Positions 25,245-35,084 of a stretch of DNA of 64,000 bases are shown here, one piece after another (the first letter of the stretch is position 1; each line of letters starts with the position of its first letter). Origin of the DNA: a halophilic archaeon (GTDB taxonomy: Archaea > Halobacteriota > Halobacteria > Halobacteriales > Haladaptataceae); contig QNGA01000007.1 of NCBI GenBank assembly GCA_003298465.1, forward strand, positions 62,001 through 126,000. The letters are read 5' to 3'. The position numbers and the translations under genes are program-made. The notes beneath the pieces are model-generated. The model saw only the letters and a list, made by a program, of their open reading frames with translations. It searched no databases and had not been told where the DNA came from.

Positions 25245-26810
25245 TCATAGAATTTCGTTGTCTAGCTCCTCGAGCTGGGATTTCAAGACACTTCCTCCAC
25301 CGGGATTGCGTGGAATCTTCTTAACGAACACGACCTCTCGAGGGCGCTTGAAATCGGCCAAGTCGCTCTCCCTGCACAGTCGTTCGACGTCTGCGGTTGA
25401 AAGTTCTATCCCTGCTGCCGTCGCGATGTACGCTTTCGGCGTCTGTCCCCATCGCTCGTGGGGGACGCCGATGACGGCGACATCTTCGATCTTGTCAGAT
25501 TCGAGCAGGACATTCTCGATCTCCGCGGGATAGATGTTCTCGCCGCCACTTATGATCATATCGTCCTTCCGTCCCTCAATGTGGAGGTACCCGTCGTCGT
25601 CCCGTTCGGCGAGGTCGCCCGTGAAGAACCAGCCGTCTACGAGAGCGTCTTCGGTCTCCGCCGGCTTGTTTAGATATCCCTCCATGACTGACGACCCCTT
25701 GCAAATAAGTTCGCCCGTCTCGCCCGGTCCGACCGTCGCAGTCGGGTCTGCGTCCCCGTCTGGGTCGACAAGCCGGATTTGTTGGTTCGGAAGACCGGTT
25801 CCGCAGGATCCCGGATATGCTCCGGATTCGTCAGGTGGAAGTACCGAGATTGGCGGGCCGACCTCGGTCGCCCCATAAATCTCCGAGAACGAGTTGCCGA
25901 ACGCCTCTACACACCGCTCGCGGACCTGATCGGTCATCGGAGCGCCGGAGTACCACCAGAACCGAATTGAACTTAGATCGTGGTCGGAAAGAGTGTCGTA
26001 CTGAGCAACGCGATCAAGCATCGCTGGGGACCCCCCGAAGACCGTGACACTGTATCGATCAATGGCAGAGAGAACCGATTCGGGGTCGAACTGCCGAAGG
26101 AGGACGGTCGGGATGCCGAACTGAAGCATCGGTACGAGAGCAGTGAACAACGGCCCGCTGTGGAAAAGAGGGAATGGATTAAGGTTAACGTCGGATCGAC
26201 GGATACCGAATTCTGCGATGAGACCCGGACAGAAGAACAGGCGATGCTCGTGCGTATGTATGACCCCCTTCGGTTTTGCAGTATGCCCCGACGTGTAGTA
26301 GTACCCGTCGATGGTTTCGCCGTCAACCGCCCGATCAGGCATCGTCTCGTCCGCCGTTCGAAGTTCGTCGAAGTCACCGAACTCCTCGTGCTGGCCGACT
26401 ACGATGACCTCGACGTCGCCGTCGCGAAGCTCTTCTGTGAGTCCCGAGATCGACTCCAGCAATTCTGACTCGACCACGAGGTAGTCCGGGTCAGCGTCAG
26501 CAAGGATGTACTCGACGTCTCCCAGCGACGACCGGGCGTTTATCGGGGTGAAGATAGCCCCGATCTTCTGGGTCGCAAAGAACAACTCGAGGAACTCAGG
26601 TGAGTTATGCGAGAGCAAGGCGACGGGGTCTTCAAAACCGATGTTGTGGTCTATCAAGCCGTTGGCGACGCGGTTGCTCCGCCGGTGAAGCTCCTCGAAC
26701 GTCACCGCGACCTCGGCATCACCAGATAGGCACCTGAGAGCAGTGGCGTCACCGAACCGAGTGGCGGATTGCCTCACGATATCGCCGACATTCATGTCTA
26801 CAGTATTCAC
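25245..26810 (-). CDS. AMP-binding acyl-CoA ligase-like protein with altered motifs
   Basis: 521 aa, full-length ANL superfamily member: IYGATEVGPP (A5), GWFFTGDLAERDDDGYLHIE (A7/A8) and GRKDDMIISGGENIYPAEIE are all present. Two key motifs differ. The P-loop reads TSGHTAKPKG instead of (S/T)SGTTGxPKG, and the C-terminal A10 segment reads NPGGGSVLK, where NPxGKxLK with the catalytic lysine is expected. Adenylation may be slow or lost. The gene starts the acyl-CoA operon (ligase, thiolase-like, DUF35), which suggests a fatty or aromatic acid substrate. Confidence 0.9.
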   Translation of the reverse strand: MNTVDMNVGDIVRQSATRFGDATALRCLSGDAEVAVTFEELHRRSNRVANGLIDHNIGFEDPVALLSHNSPEFLELFFATQKIGAIFTPINARSSLGDVEYILADADPDYLVVESELLESISGLTEELRDGDVEVIVVGQHEEFGDFDELRTADETMPDRAVDGETIDGYYYTSGHTAKPKGVIHTHEHRLFFCPGLIAEFGIRRSDVNLNPFPLFHSGPLFTALVPMLQFGIPTVLLRQFDPESVLSAIDRYSVTVFGGSPAMLDRVAQYDTLSDHDLSSIRFWWYSGAPMTDQVRERCVEAFGNSFSEIYGATEVGPPISVLPPDESGAYPGSCGTGLPNQQIRLVDPDGDADPTATVGPGETGELICKGSSVMEGYLNKPAETEDALVDGWFFTGDLAERDDDGYLHIEGRKDDMIISGGENIYPAEIENVLLESDKIEDVAVIGVPHERWGQTPKAYIATAAGIELSTADVERLCRESDLADFKRPREVVFVKKIPRNPGGGSVLKSQLEELDNEIL

Positions 26811-26886
26811 TCATCGAGACAAATAACCACGGGTGGACATCCCACTCCTGTATCGGTGACTGACGCAACGATAACTGATAGCCAGA

Positions 26887-27361
26887 TTGCTGACCCGTCC
26901 TCAATTAGAGCGGGAGTGGTTCTTCTTAGTCGAGGAGCGTGGAGAATCGTACATTCGGCAAACGTGTTCGCTCGCAGTTATGGCGGGATTCCGATCCAGA
27001 ACAGCAAATCCTTGCCAGCCCGACCGGTGCATTGAGCTCAAAAGAGCTGGCGGCGCGAAACACGATCAGTGACAGCACCATCCGTGATCATCTTCGCGAT
27101 CTTCACAATCGGGACACACAGATTGTCGCAAAACTTGAGCCAGATACGTCACCTGTTCCGAACGGCATCCCACGCGTGTACTTTGCCGTCACGGAATACA
27201 GTATCAGCCTGCTCAAACAGGCTGACCTCTACGACCAGATCGGACTCCTCTACGACATGTACGAAGCAGCCGACCTCCAACTACCCGACGCAGACAATCA
27301 GCCAGTCACCCTCGACGAAATCGAGAACTACGACCATCGTCCCACCCCAGACTGGCTCTAA
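26887..27361 (+). pseudogene. Winged-helix regulator with a frameshifted N terminus
   Basis: The C-terminal part in the frame open from the GTG at 26939 reads as a haloarchaeal winged-helix protein: LWRDSDPEQQILAS, LSSKELAARNTISDSTIRDH, then LRDLHNRDTQIVAKLEPDTS and the end YDHRPTPDWL. The expected N terminus (LEREWFFLVEERGESYIRQ) lies in a different frame just upstream and has no ATG. A frameshift near 26960 is therefore likely. If translation starts at the GTG at 26939, a 140-aa protein with an intact HTH could still be made. Confidence 0.65.
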
Positions 27362-27447
27362 GAGAGCGGACCAAACACCACCTATGATAGGATTCCACAG
27401 GCTGTCACCCGTGGAGGGAACATCCCTCTTTGTCGTCCGACGAGATA

Positions 27448-28800
27448 TTAGAAAAATTGCCTGAGGACACCCTCAAGCGCTGGTTCGACCTCTGAGGCCT
27501 GCAAGATCTTGATTTCATTATCCTGTTGTTCGTCGAGTGCTGCTGTCTCCTCTACAAGATCTTGGATGACCAAGAGTCCGTTCCAGCCGTCGCCGAAATA
27601 GTTCTCGGTGATTGCGTTATCGCCGTAGACGAATTCGTTGTCCTGCCGGAGAAAGGCGAGATACTCGAGCGTCTCCTTGATGCCTTGGCGGATGGTTCCG
27701 GTGTTGGTGCTGTTTTTGACTTCGGTGATGAGGTAGTCTTGGTCACCGTCAGGGTGAGTGATTTCGAGGACGATGATGTCGGGCCGGCCGGTGTGCGTCT
27801 GGAACTCTCGGTCGTGGAAGTAGTTGTTCGCGATGTCGAAACCGGTGGTGTGGACTTTCTCCGTCCGAGATAATCCAGCCTGGTCACCGTCTGGCGTTGA
27901 TCGGAATGAGAGGCCGCGGTCGTGAGCGGAGTTGTCGTGGTAGACGGCGATTTCCGTCCCATCGTCGTTGGTGAGCTGGGCGATTTCTTGCCGGTCCGTT
28001 TTGATCGTCTCGAATTGCGCGTTCGTCTCATGGAGGTCTTCGAGCGTGGCGATGAATCGGAAGAGCACGAAGAGTTCGAGCAGGGTTTCGTCATCGTCAG
28101 GCGTGATTGCTGTCTCGGCGAGCAATGTTTCGAGTTGGTCGGGGTCGCCGTTGAAGAGTCGGCGGCGCTGGTCGAGGAGTGTGGCGGCGTCGCGATAGAT
28201 GGGCTGGCGGGAGTCGGCGGCGGTGTTGCGCATCCGGTCGGTTGGTTCGTAGGCTTTCGGGTCGCGGATGCGGCGGACGTGGACGTTCTGTTCGACGATG
28301 CGCCGCAGGTGGTTGATGAGGGTAGTGTCCCAGCGGTCGTTTACCCAGGCATAGTCCTGCTTGAGGTACTCTTCGGCTTCGCGCAGCGTTGCGTAGATGA
28401 TAGCGATGAGGCGCTTGAAGACGAGGTTCTCGCTGGTGTCGTAGTCTTCGGTGCGGTTCTCGCAGACGAAGACCGAACGGTCGCCGGGATTCTGGGTGTA
28501 ACGCTGTTTGATCGTGGCGCTCCAGTTGATTGTCCCGTCGACGGTGCCGCGGGTTGTGCGGGTGACGGACTGGGTGTCGGTCTGGAGGTTGCGGACGCGC
28601 TGGGGGAGTTGTTCGACGAACTCGATGACGTCGGGGGAGAGAATGAAGTGGAGGTCCAGCAGGAGTTCGTATTCGGTGAAGCGCTCGTCGAGTGCATCGG
28701 GTTTGATCGCACTCGCGAACTCCCGCTCTGGGAACGCCCCATGCATGACGTACGCGAGGATGTCCTCCGTCAGCTGGTCAAGAAGGTCCTGTCTATCCAT
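27448..28800 (-). CDS. mcrC: McrC-like nuclease subunit of a McrBC-type system
   Basis: 450 aa. The N-terminal two-thirds is a helical adaptor of the McrC/DUF2357 type. The C-terminal PD-(D/E)XK core is visible as GRPDIIVLE (Asp340) and YLITEVKNS (Glu360, Lys362), followed by a helix. It overlaps the McrB-like gene by 8 bp, the standard BC order, so the two should form one complex. McrC would cut DNA when the McrB motor recognises modified or foreign DNA. A methylase gene nearby (35085-35725) is dead, which fits a modification-dependent rather than a modification-protected system. Confidence 0.85.
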   Translation of the reverse strand: MDRQDLLDQLTEDILAYVMHGAFPEREFASAIKPDALDERFTEYELLLDLHFILSPDVIEFVEQLPQRVRNLQTDTQSVTRTTRGTVDGTINWSATIKQRYTQNPGDRSVFVCENRTEDYDTSENLVFKRLIAIIYATLREAEEYLKQDYAWVNDRWDTTLINHLRRIVEQNVHVRRIRDPKAYEPTDRMRNTAADSRQPIYRDAATLLDQRRRLFNGDPDQLETLLAETAITPDDDETLLELFVLFRFIATLEDLHETNAQFETIKTDRQEIAQLTNDDGTEIAVYHDNSAHDRGLSFRSTPDGDQAGLSRTEKVHTTGFDIANNYFHDREFQTHTGRPDIIVLEITHPDGDQDYLITEVKNSTNTGTIRQGIKETLEYLAFLRQDNEFVYGDNAITENYFGDGWNGLLVIQDLVEETAALDEQQDNEIKILQASEVEPALEGVLRQFF

Positions 28801-31800
28801 CGTCCTGACTGGCAGTCACTTGGAGCATGTCACGCGACGCGGTGTCGAGCAATTGTTCGTCGATCTGGTCAAGGGCTGCAAGGTCGGTAACAACGCGTTT
28901 GCGTTGTGGGACGCCTTCGAGCTGCGGGAGGATGTAGCTGATAACAGCCTGGGTGAGTCGGTGCTGCCAGTCGAGGGCTGTTGTCTCGGCGAGATACGAA
29001 AGGATGTCCTGGACGACAGCTGGACCGATTGCACGGTCGTCGATCGCGCCGTTGGCAGCCTGCCAGACACGGCCGACATCCAGTAAGGGCCTGGTGTCGT
29101 CGTCGACGTTGAAATCGACTGTGAGGAGATTCCAGGCGTCTGTGTAGTCTTCGAGGAGTGACTGGAGCTCGTTGTCGTCGAGGCCGGCGAGGTCGGGTTC
29201 GGGGACGCGGATGAAGGCGAACCGCCGCATGAAGGCGTAGCTCATCTCGTAGAGCGACGTCTTGTCGTAGGTGTTCAGCGTCGCGAACAGATTCCACGAG
29301 TTGGGGATCTGGTACTCGTGGGGCTGGGTGGTGGCGGTGCCGTCGACGGGCGCGAGTTCGACTTCACTGCCGTCTTTCGTGTAGGGGAGTTGGACGGGCT
29401 GGCCGGACAGGACGGTGAACAGTTGGCCGAATGCTTTGTCGATATCTGCGCGGTTGAGTTCGTCGATCACCAGCGAGTCGTTGCGCTGCGTGTTCGTGGC
29501 GCGGTTTTTGAAGCGATTGAGAACAAGGCCAGGCGTGAACTCCAGCTGGTTGCCGGTGTCTTCATTCGGCATGTAGCCGCCGACCGTATCGAACGTCGAC
29601 CAGTCCGACGTCGCAGTCGTCACTTGGGCTCCTGAGTAGAGATACGGGTATTCGTCGGCGAGATAGTCGGCGACACGGCGAGCGATCTCGGTCTTGCCCG
29701 TGCCCGGTGGTCCAGTGAAGATTACGTGTTTGTCCGAGCGCAGTGCGCCCTCGACCTGTGCGAGAATCGCCTCGCCTTGGTCGTCCGGGAAGTGGAGGTT
29801 GTCGAGAATCTCGTTGGTGATGTGGCCGTCGAAGGACTTGTGGAGCGCAACCGGAGGAACTTCCGTGACGCGGTCGGCGAGGGCATCCGCTATGGCGAGA
29901 GCTTTGTCAGAGTCGTCGGGTGTGCCGAGCGTCTCGATAGCACGATGGCGGGGAAAGCCACTGCCAGACGCCTGATTGCAGATATCGTCCGCCTCTGCGA
30001 AGCTGAGCGCGTTTCTGGTAAGTGCTTTGAGGTCGCTGTTGATCGTGGTCGGGGCTTTCGCCGCGAGGTTCTGAGTATGGTCAATGACGTCAAAGTCGCC
30101 GGACAGATAGAGTTGTTCGAAGGTGAAGAGCCGGGAGAACGTCTGGCTCTCGGCATCGTCGGTGTCCTCATCGTGCCACCAGAGTTTGTCCTCCGGCTTC
30201 TTGGTTTTCGCCCGGACAATGCCGGCCCCGATCAGGCAACTCTCCTGGTCGTCAAGTTCACTTCGACTTGGGCTTTCGCGTGAGTGAAAGACCACGACGT
30301 CGCCAGCGTCGATTTCCGACCAGTACTCCTGATCCTTATCCTCCAAGCCGACCGCCGCGTGTTCATACGCCGTCAACCAGTAATCCGGCGGCGACGTCGC
30401 CTTGTAGACCGACTGTTGTCCGTCCTGAATCTGAGTGACGAGCGGATGAGCAGGGTTGTTGAGCGTCTCCGTAGTTGCGAGAATCTCTGCGGTCGTATAA
30501 TCGTCTTCAAGAATACTGGTGAATTGCTCCTGTGTGAGCGGTCCTGAATCGACGTCGTGGTCGAGTCGCAGACTGTTGAAGAGACCGAGAAACAGCGTTT
30601 CTGTTGTTGAAAGATCGTCGAGTGCGCCTGACCCGAGGTCGTCTACCTTTGTTTCGAGCGTCGGCTTTGCATCGTAATAGAGTGACCGTATCTGGTCGAG
30701 TTTCGCTGCGTCGCCTGGGGTGATTTCCATATCGGAGTCAAGCCCGGTGAGAGCTGTCGACCAGTCGGTGATGATTGTGGCACCCAGTTGGTTGCTGAGC
30801 CAGTTAGTTGCCCCTGGCGTCTGATCAATGCGATTCTGGATATCGGTGACCGCGGCGTCAAGGGAGTCGTACGCTGATACTGGGTCGATTCTGTGGCCGC
30901 GGAGCTTCGACGATGGGTAGCCTCGTGTTGTGAATTCACCGCGGAGTTCGTCTGATTCACTCGTGAAGATACTAGCGAGTTCTGGCGGACACTGTGTGAA
31001 GTAGCCGCCTTGGACGAGGGCGAGGTTCTTGTCGTAGCAGATGTTGCTGTAGTCCTCGCGAATTGCTGTGAGAGACTGTTGGTACCGTGTGTCGTCAAGG
31101 ACGTCGTCGTAGATATCGAGTGGTTCGTCGAGCTCATGGTAGTTCGTCAGCCACCGCCGATATCCAGCTTGGGCTTCAGTCCAACCGAATTCAGGCAGGC
31201 CTTCGAAATCCGTTTCGAGCTCGGACTCGATCGTGGAGACACCGACGAGTTCACCCTTGTCCTGGAGTAGGTGGAGGACTATGTCGCCGACAGTTGCCTC
31301 ACGCATTTCGGAATACCGGTCGCCACCTCCCTTATCTTCAGACGGAGAGTAGATCGCCTGTCCAAGTCGCAGGTCGCCCTCCTTTTTGTATTTCCGGCCC
31401 TCAATCTCGGTCTTCTCAATCCAGATAGACGGTGTCTCACCGCCATCGCTTTCGGTCAGGCTTTGCTCGCCAGAATCCTCTGACAGTGACTGTTGTGATT
31501 GAGGCCGGTCACTCGAGGGAGAATCTGCAGAAGCTTCCGTCGTAACAGTGGGCTGGGTTTCGATTTCATTTGTATCATCGAGTAGCTCGTTGGCCCGTGT
31601 CTGCCAGGAGTCATACTGTCGGTGTGAGATTTCAGATTCTTCGTAGAGAAGTTCGATAATTTCTGCTTTGGATTGCCCGACCGTTTCCATCGGAATGCTG
31701 GGCATCCAGTAATCAGTTTCCTCGGCAACTATACTGCGCGAAACAAGGCGATCGGTAAAGGCTTGGCTTTCCTCATTGATCGTGGTAGCCGATTTCTCGA

Positions 31801-32689
31801 AGACAGGTGTATCTGAGATGAGTGAGGTATCTGATCGCCAGTACGTATCGCTAAACCAGAGAAGATGCGGATACGAATTCTCACCTGATTCTCGCTCGTC
31901 GAAAAAGAATGGCTCCGATTTACCGCTAACAGCTGCTTCAGCGACGATTCCGTATCCGATCAGGCCTTCCTCGTCACCAGTGACGGATTCACCGACCGAG
32001 AAAAGGACCACATCTCCTTCGTTCAGGTCGTCAATCTTCCGCCGATAGTGATCACTATCTCGCGTTGCCCAGATACCATACTGATAGAGTAAAAGGAGAT
32101 TCTCAAGCGATCTCGAGACGAGCTTTTTGAATTGACGATCGGCAAGGTCCTCTGCAGTCGGTAGGTCCCCCTGTGAGTCAGAGGTATTGAGTTCGTCTAA
32201 TTGGGTCTGGATATCAGGTTGGTCAAGTTCACCGGAGGCGTACGCAAATAGCGTATCCCAGTCGTCAGTGTATCGAGCAAGCTCTCCCCGATATTGGCCT
32301 GGTTCTTCAATCCAGATCTTCTGATCCCCCTCTGAATACGTTTCGCTGAGAATTATCTCACCTGGAATGAAGAAGAAATGGTCTTCATCGGTGTCAAACG
32401 AACTGTTTGAGTGAATATCCAACTGGATACTGCAGACCCGTTCGTCTGGATTCTCTTTCAGCCGGTCCTGCTCTCGGTTGAATCGTTGCCAGATATGCGA
32501 CTCACCCCGATCGTTTGTGTAATTCCGGTTCTCAGCTTCCGAAACTCGCACCTTTCCCAGCACTGGATCTTCCTCACCAAGAAGAAAATGGAAAACACGG
32601 CTATCGATATCAAGGTCAACAGGAATTCCCCGCTGGTCAGCTTTGTTTTCTAGTAGAGAAAGCCAATCTTCAATCACCTTTCGAGCCAT
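28793..32689 (-). CDS. mcrB: McrB-like AAA+ GTPase with several EVE/PUA-like reader domains
   Basis: 1298 aa. The C-terminal AAA+ domain has Walker A GPPGTGKT (about 993-1000), Walker B LVIDELNRAD (about 1073-1082) and the McrB-type NTYDKTS signature (about 1139), followed by MRRFAF. The long N-terminal part carries repeated EVE/PUA-like pieces: GDVVLFSVGE...GYGIVAEA (about 225-255), ATVGDIVLHLL...VGVSTIES (about 465-490) and AGDVVVFHSRES...GAGIVRAK (about 795-828). EVE domains read modified bases. Three readers in one McrB chain is unusual; bacterial McrB has one. An S/E/Q-rich linker spans about 380-420. Confidence 0.87.
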   Translation of the reverse strand: MARKVIEDWLSLLENKADQRGIPVDLDIDSRVFHFLLGEEDPVLGKVRVSEAENRNYTNDRGESHIWQRFNREQDRLKENPDERVCSIQLDIHSNSSFDTDEDHFFFIPGEIILSETYSEGDQKIWIEEPGQYRGELARYTDDWDTLFAYASGELDQPDIQTQLDELNTSDSQGDLPTAEDLADRQFKKLVSRSLENLLLLYQYGIWATRDSDHYRRKIDDLNEGDVVLFSVGESVTGDEEGLIGYGIVAEAAVSGKSEPFFFDERESGENSYPHLLWFSDTYWRSDTSLISDTPVFEKSATTINEESQAFTDRLVSRSIVAEETDYWMPSIPMETVGQSKAEIIELLYEESEISHRQYDSWQTRANELLDDTNEIETQPTVTTEASADSPSSDRPQSQQSLSEDSGEQSLTESDGGETPSIWIEKTEIEGRKYKKEGDLRLGQAIYSPSEDKGGGDRYSEMREATVGDIVLHLLQDKGELVGVSTIESELETDFEGLPEFGWTEAQAGYRRWLTNYHELDEPLDIYDDVLDDTRYQQSLTAIREDYSNICYDKNLALVQGGYFTQCPPELASIFTSESDELRGEFTTRGYPSSKLRGHRIDPVSAYDSLDAAVTDIQNRIDQTPGATNWLSNQLGATIITDWSTALTGLDSDMEITPGDAAKLDQIRSLYYDAKPTLETKVDDLGSGALDDLSTTETLFLGLFNSLRLDHDVDSGPLTQEQFTSILEDDYTTAEILATTETLNNPAHPLVTQIQDGQQSVYKATSPPDYWLTAYEHAAVGLEDKDQEYWSEIDAGDVVVFHSRESPSRSELDDQESCLIGAGIVRAKTKKPEDKLWWHDEDTDDAESQTFSRLFTFEQLYLSGDFDVIDHTQNLAAKAPTTINSDLKALTRNALSFAEADDICNQASGSGFPRHRAIETLGTPDDSDKALAIADALADRVTEVPPVALHKSFDGHITNEILDNLHFPDDQGEAILAQVEGALRSDKHVIFTGPPGTGKTEIARRVADYLADEYPYLYSGAQVTTATSDWSTFDTVGGYMPNEDTGNQLEFTPGLVLNRFKNRATNTQRNDSLVIDELNRADIDKAFGQLFTVLSGQPVQLPYTKDGSEVELAPVDGTATTQPHEYQIPNSWNLFATLNTYDKTSLYEMSYAFMRRFAFIRVPEPDLAGLDDNELQSLLEDYTDAWNLLTVDFNVDDDTRPLLDVGRVWQAANGAIDDRAIGPAVVQDILSYLAETTALDWQHRLTQAVISYILPQLEGVPQRKRVVTDLAALDQIDEQLLDTASRDMLQVTASQDDG

Positions 32690-33121
32690 AGTATATAGGA
32701 CTAATAGTGACCTTGTTAGACTTACGAAAAATCAATTCAAACTGTATTAACCTGGCAAACACCATGTTGGATGCCTTGAGGTCCATCTTACCGAGATCGT
32801 GAACGTCTCACTAACGCTACTTAATATTCGGCGCTGGATCCAGTCTTTCTCGACTTCGATGTAAAGCGGTAATAAAAGTGTAGAAATCTAGTAGCGTGCT
32901 AAAGCTCCGAAAGTGGTGTGCTGTGGCCGAACGAAAGCGAGCAGATTTCTTCATAGATTCGTTGCTCAAACGGCCATACAATATCAGGAACCAGCGAACA
33001 ACTACATGTAGTGTTGGGCCCGTTCGAACCAAATTAACGCCGACCCCGAGTTTGGGGGTTGCACGACCAGAAGAGGGAGAAAGCGATTCCGAGGAAGGCA
33101 GTGATTCTGGAGACTTTGCGG
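32690..33121. other. Intergenic region between McrBC and DUF2254 genes
   Basis: AT-rich just upstream of mcrB (CTAATAGTGACC, AAAAATCAATTC near 32710-32735), consistent with its promoter. Nothing else was recognised. A plus-strand open frame from 32896 has no coding character beyond its first 35 codons. Confidence 0.4.
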
Positions 33122-34915
33122 TTACTCACCGGCTTCTCTCTTTTTTAGGTTTTCTACAAGCTCATCTACTTGATTCCGTAAATCTTCGACCATCTTGGGG
33201 AATTCTGGATTTGTACTTAACGGTTTATATCGGTTGACGTTGAGAACATTTTGATAGTACTCTTGCTGGACTTCGTCCATATTTCCCGATGTCATGATTG
33301 GGGGTTCCTCGTTTCGGAAATCAAATGAGAGAATTCGATTAAACGCGGCATCAACCACTTTGGGGTCTCCATCTACCTTTACCCGCGCGAGTTCACGAAC
33401 CCAGAATGAATGTTCCCCACCTCCGCTGTTATTTAACCGGGGGAGCTCATGGATTGTTTCCTGTTCATACGATTGTTCTCCTGTTTCTATAAAAGATAGC
33501 TCAATTAATGCTTGGCAGAGAACGACAGCGTAGTCTTTCGCCTCAGACTTCGCTGCTTGAACACAGATATCTTTCCAATGTCGTCGAAAACTCCCCTCGA
33601 CTATCGGGTAGTCCCCTTCGTCAATTCGGACGTAGAGGAATGCAGCCGTCGAAGCAAATAATGCTTCGCGAAGTTCGCGGACCGCGTTTACTATTTCCCG
33701 ATGTGGATTCTCATCGGGTACGTGTTCGTGCTGCCAGTCCATCTCTACGGACGCGACTTCACTCTCGTACTGGTCGAGTAGAGATTCGTGAGCTTGCTTC
33801 ATATCCCGATAAAGACCGTCCATAGAATGTTCGTATCGTCGGTAATCAGGAACCCTTCCGAGTTGCCATGAAACACGAGACTCGATTGTCGACGCTGCAC
33901 TCTGTACTACTTCAGACTGGGAATCTTCAGCAGCATCAACCAATAGGCCCCCCAACGCATCCCACGCACTATTGCTCGCACTATATCGATTTTCTTCAAC
34001 CGCCGAGTGAATAATGAGATGGGTAAGTCCTCGAACTGCCTGTCGAGATACAGTCTTATTGGGGAGTTCTAAGCCCTTTTTTCCAAGCTTATATTCTATC
34101 TCCGTCGCCTTGCCGACTAATTGGCTTTCGTCCAGGTCCTCCGCGTGGAGGGCAATATCGTGAAGTTGTTCCTTGAATACCGGCTCGAAGAGTTCCCGCG
34201 CCGTCTGTCGATCTATTTCCTCGAACATTCCATCGTCGATAAATTGGCTAAGGGTCTCCTCGGCGACGTCGCCGTACTCATCAAGGGCGGTTTCTGCCGT
34301 CGTCCGTTCTCGATTCGACAGCGCCTCCATAATCATTGAATAGAGCGGTCGGAGCGGATGGACGTCGGTGGTGTTGTTCTCGGCCAAGTTTTGTACCGTC
34401 GCCAGATACTTCTCCGGAGTGAGATCGTCGATGAAGGTCTCGATGATTCCATCGGGCGTACTTTGGCGAATCACGGTCTGGATGAAGACATACAACGTGA
34501 CGAAGGAAGCGAGAGCCAACCCTCCCGCGGCGAAGACTCCAGCAGTATAGCTCCGAGTCAAAGCCTGCGGCACTACGTAGATAAGCGAAAAATCGACGAC
34601 GAGAGACGCGACGAATAGCCAGAAGGTGAACTTCAGAATGGACGATTCAATGAAGAGCGAGATCAGCCGTGGTGAATAACGGGTTGAGACCAGCTGGATT
34701 GCGATGACCGCAACAGAAAATACGATAGCGAGGACGCCCGCCTGTGCCGTCGCCAACGTACTCAGGAACGTCCGGAGGTTGGTGGTCGAGGTTCCTGGTG
34801 CGGAGAGGTATCCGAGACCGAACAGGCTCAACGGGAGACCGACGATCACGGCGAGTAACCACGTCGGAATACTCTCGTAGAACCGGAGGAGGCTCTTAGC
34901 TTGGGTCCGAATCAT
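33122..34915 (-). CDS. DUF2254-type membrane protein
   Basis: 597 aa. Four membrane helices lie in the first 165 residues (WLLAVIVGLPLSLFGLGYL; AQAGVLAIVFSVAVIAIQLV; FTFWLFVASLVVDFSLIYVV; GVFAAGGLALASFVTLYVF), with the conserved SxRYSPR motif (STRYSPRLISLF). A long soluble helical C-terminal domain follows. This is the DUF2254 plan, with no established function. It lies between McrBC and a dead methylase and is transcribed in the same direction as McrBC, but 430 bp away, so a link is only suggestive. Confidence 0.8.
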   Translation of the reverse strand: MIRTQAKSLLRFYESIPTWLLAVIVGLPLSLFGLGYLSAPGTSTTNLRTFLSTLATAQAGVLAIVFSVAVIAIQLVSTRYSPRLISLFIESSILKFTFWLFVASLVVDFSLIYVVPQALTRSYTAGVFAAGGLALASFVTLYVFIQTVIRQSTPDGIIETFIDDLTPEKYLATVQNLAENNTTDVHPLRPLYSMIMEALSNRERTTAETALDEYGDVAEETLSQFIDDGMFEEIDRQTARELFEPVFKEQLHDIALHAEDLDESQLVGKATEIEYKLGKKGLELPNKTVSRQAVRGLTHLIIHSAVEENRYSASNSAWDALGGLLVDAAEDSQSEVVQSAASTIESRVSWQLGRVPDYRRYEHSMDGLYRDMKQAHESLLDQYESEVASVEMDWQHEHVPDENPHREIVNAVRELREALFASTAAFLYVRIDEGDYPIVEGSFRRHWKDICVQAAKSEAKDYAVVLCQALIELSFIETGEQSYEQETIHELPRLNNSGGGEHSFWVRELARVKVDGDPKVVDAAFNRILSFDFRNEEPPIMTSGNMDEVQQEYYQNVLNVNRYKPLSTNPEFPKMVEDLRNQVDELVENLKKREAGE

Positions 34916-35084
34916 TCAACGTCAGGGTCAACTTCTGTCGATGCCTATACCACTTTCTAAATTCCAAGCCTTCCCGAGTGAATTTGCTTGGCGTCGCTCG
35001 TGCTGACAACGTGGCTGCCGTTCCGACAGTGTCGTTCCAGCCCTTGATGGTGTCCGACTGATCCGTTAGCTGCTCGCGGTAGTA

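Noticed and set aside
27922..28890. Long plus-strand open frame (322 aa) opposite the McrC gene
   Set aside because: Antisense shadow: the minus strand encodes a coherent McrC protein with a nuclease core, and the plus frame is a valine/glycine-rich by-product of GC-rich codons.
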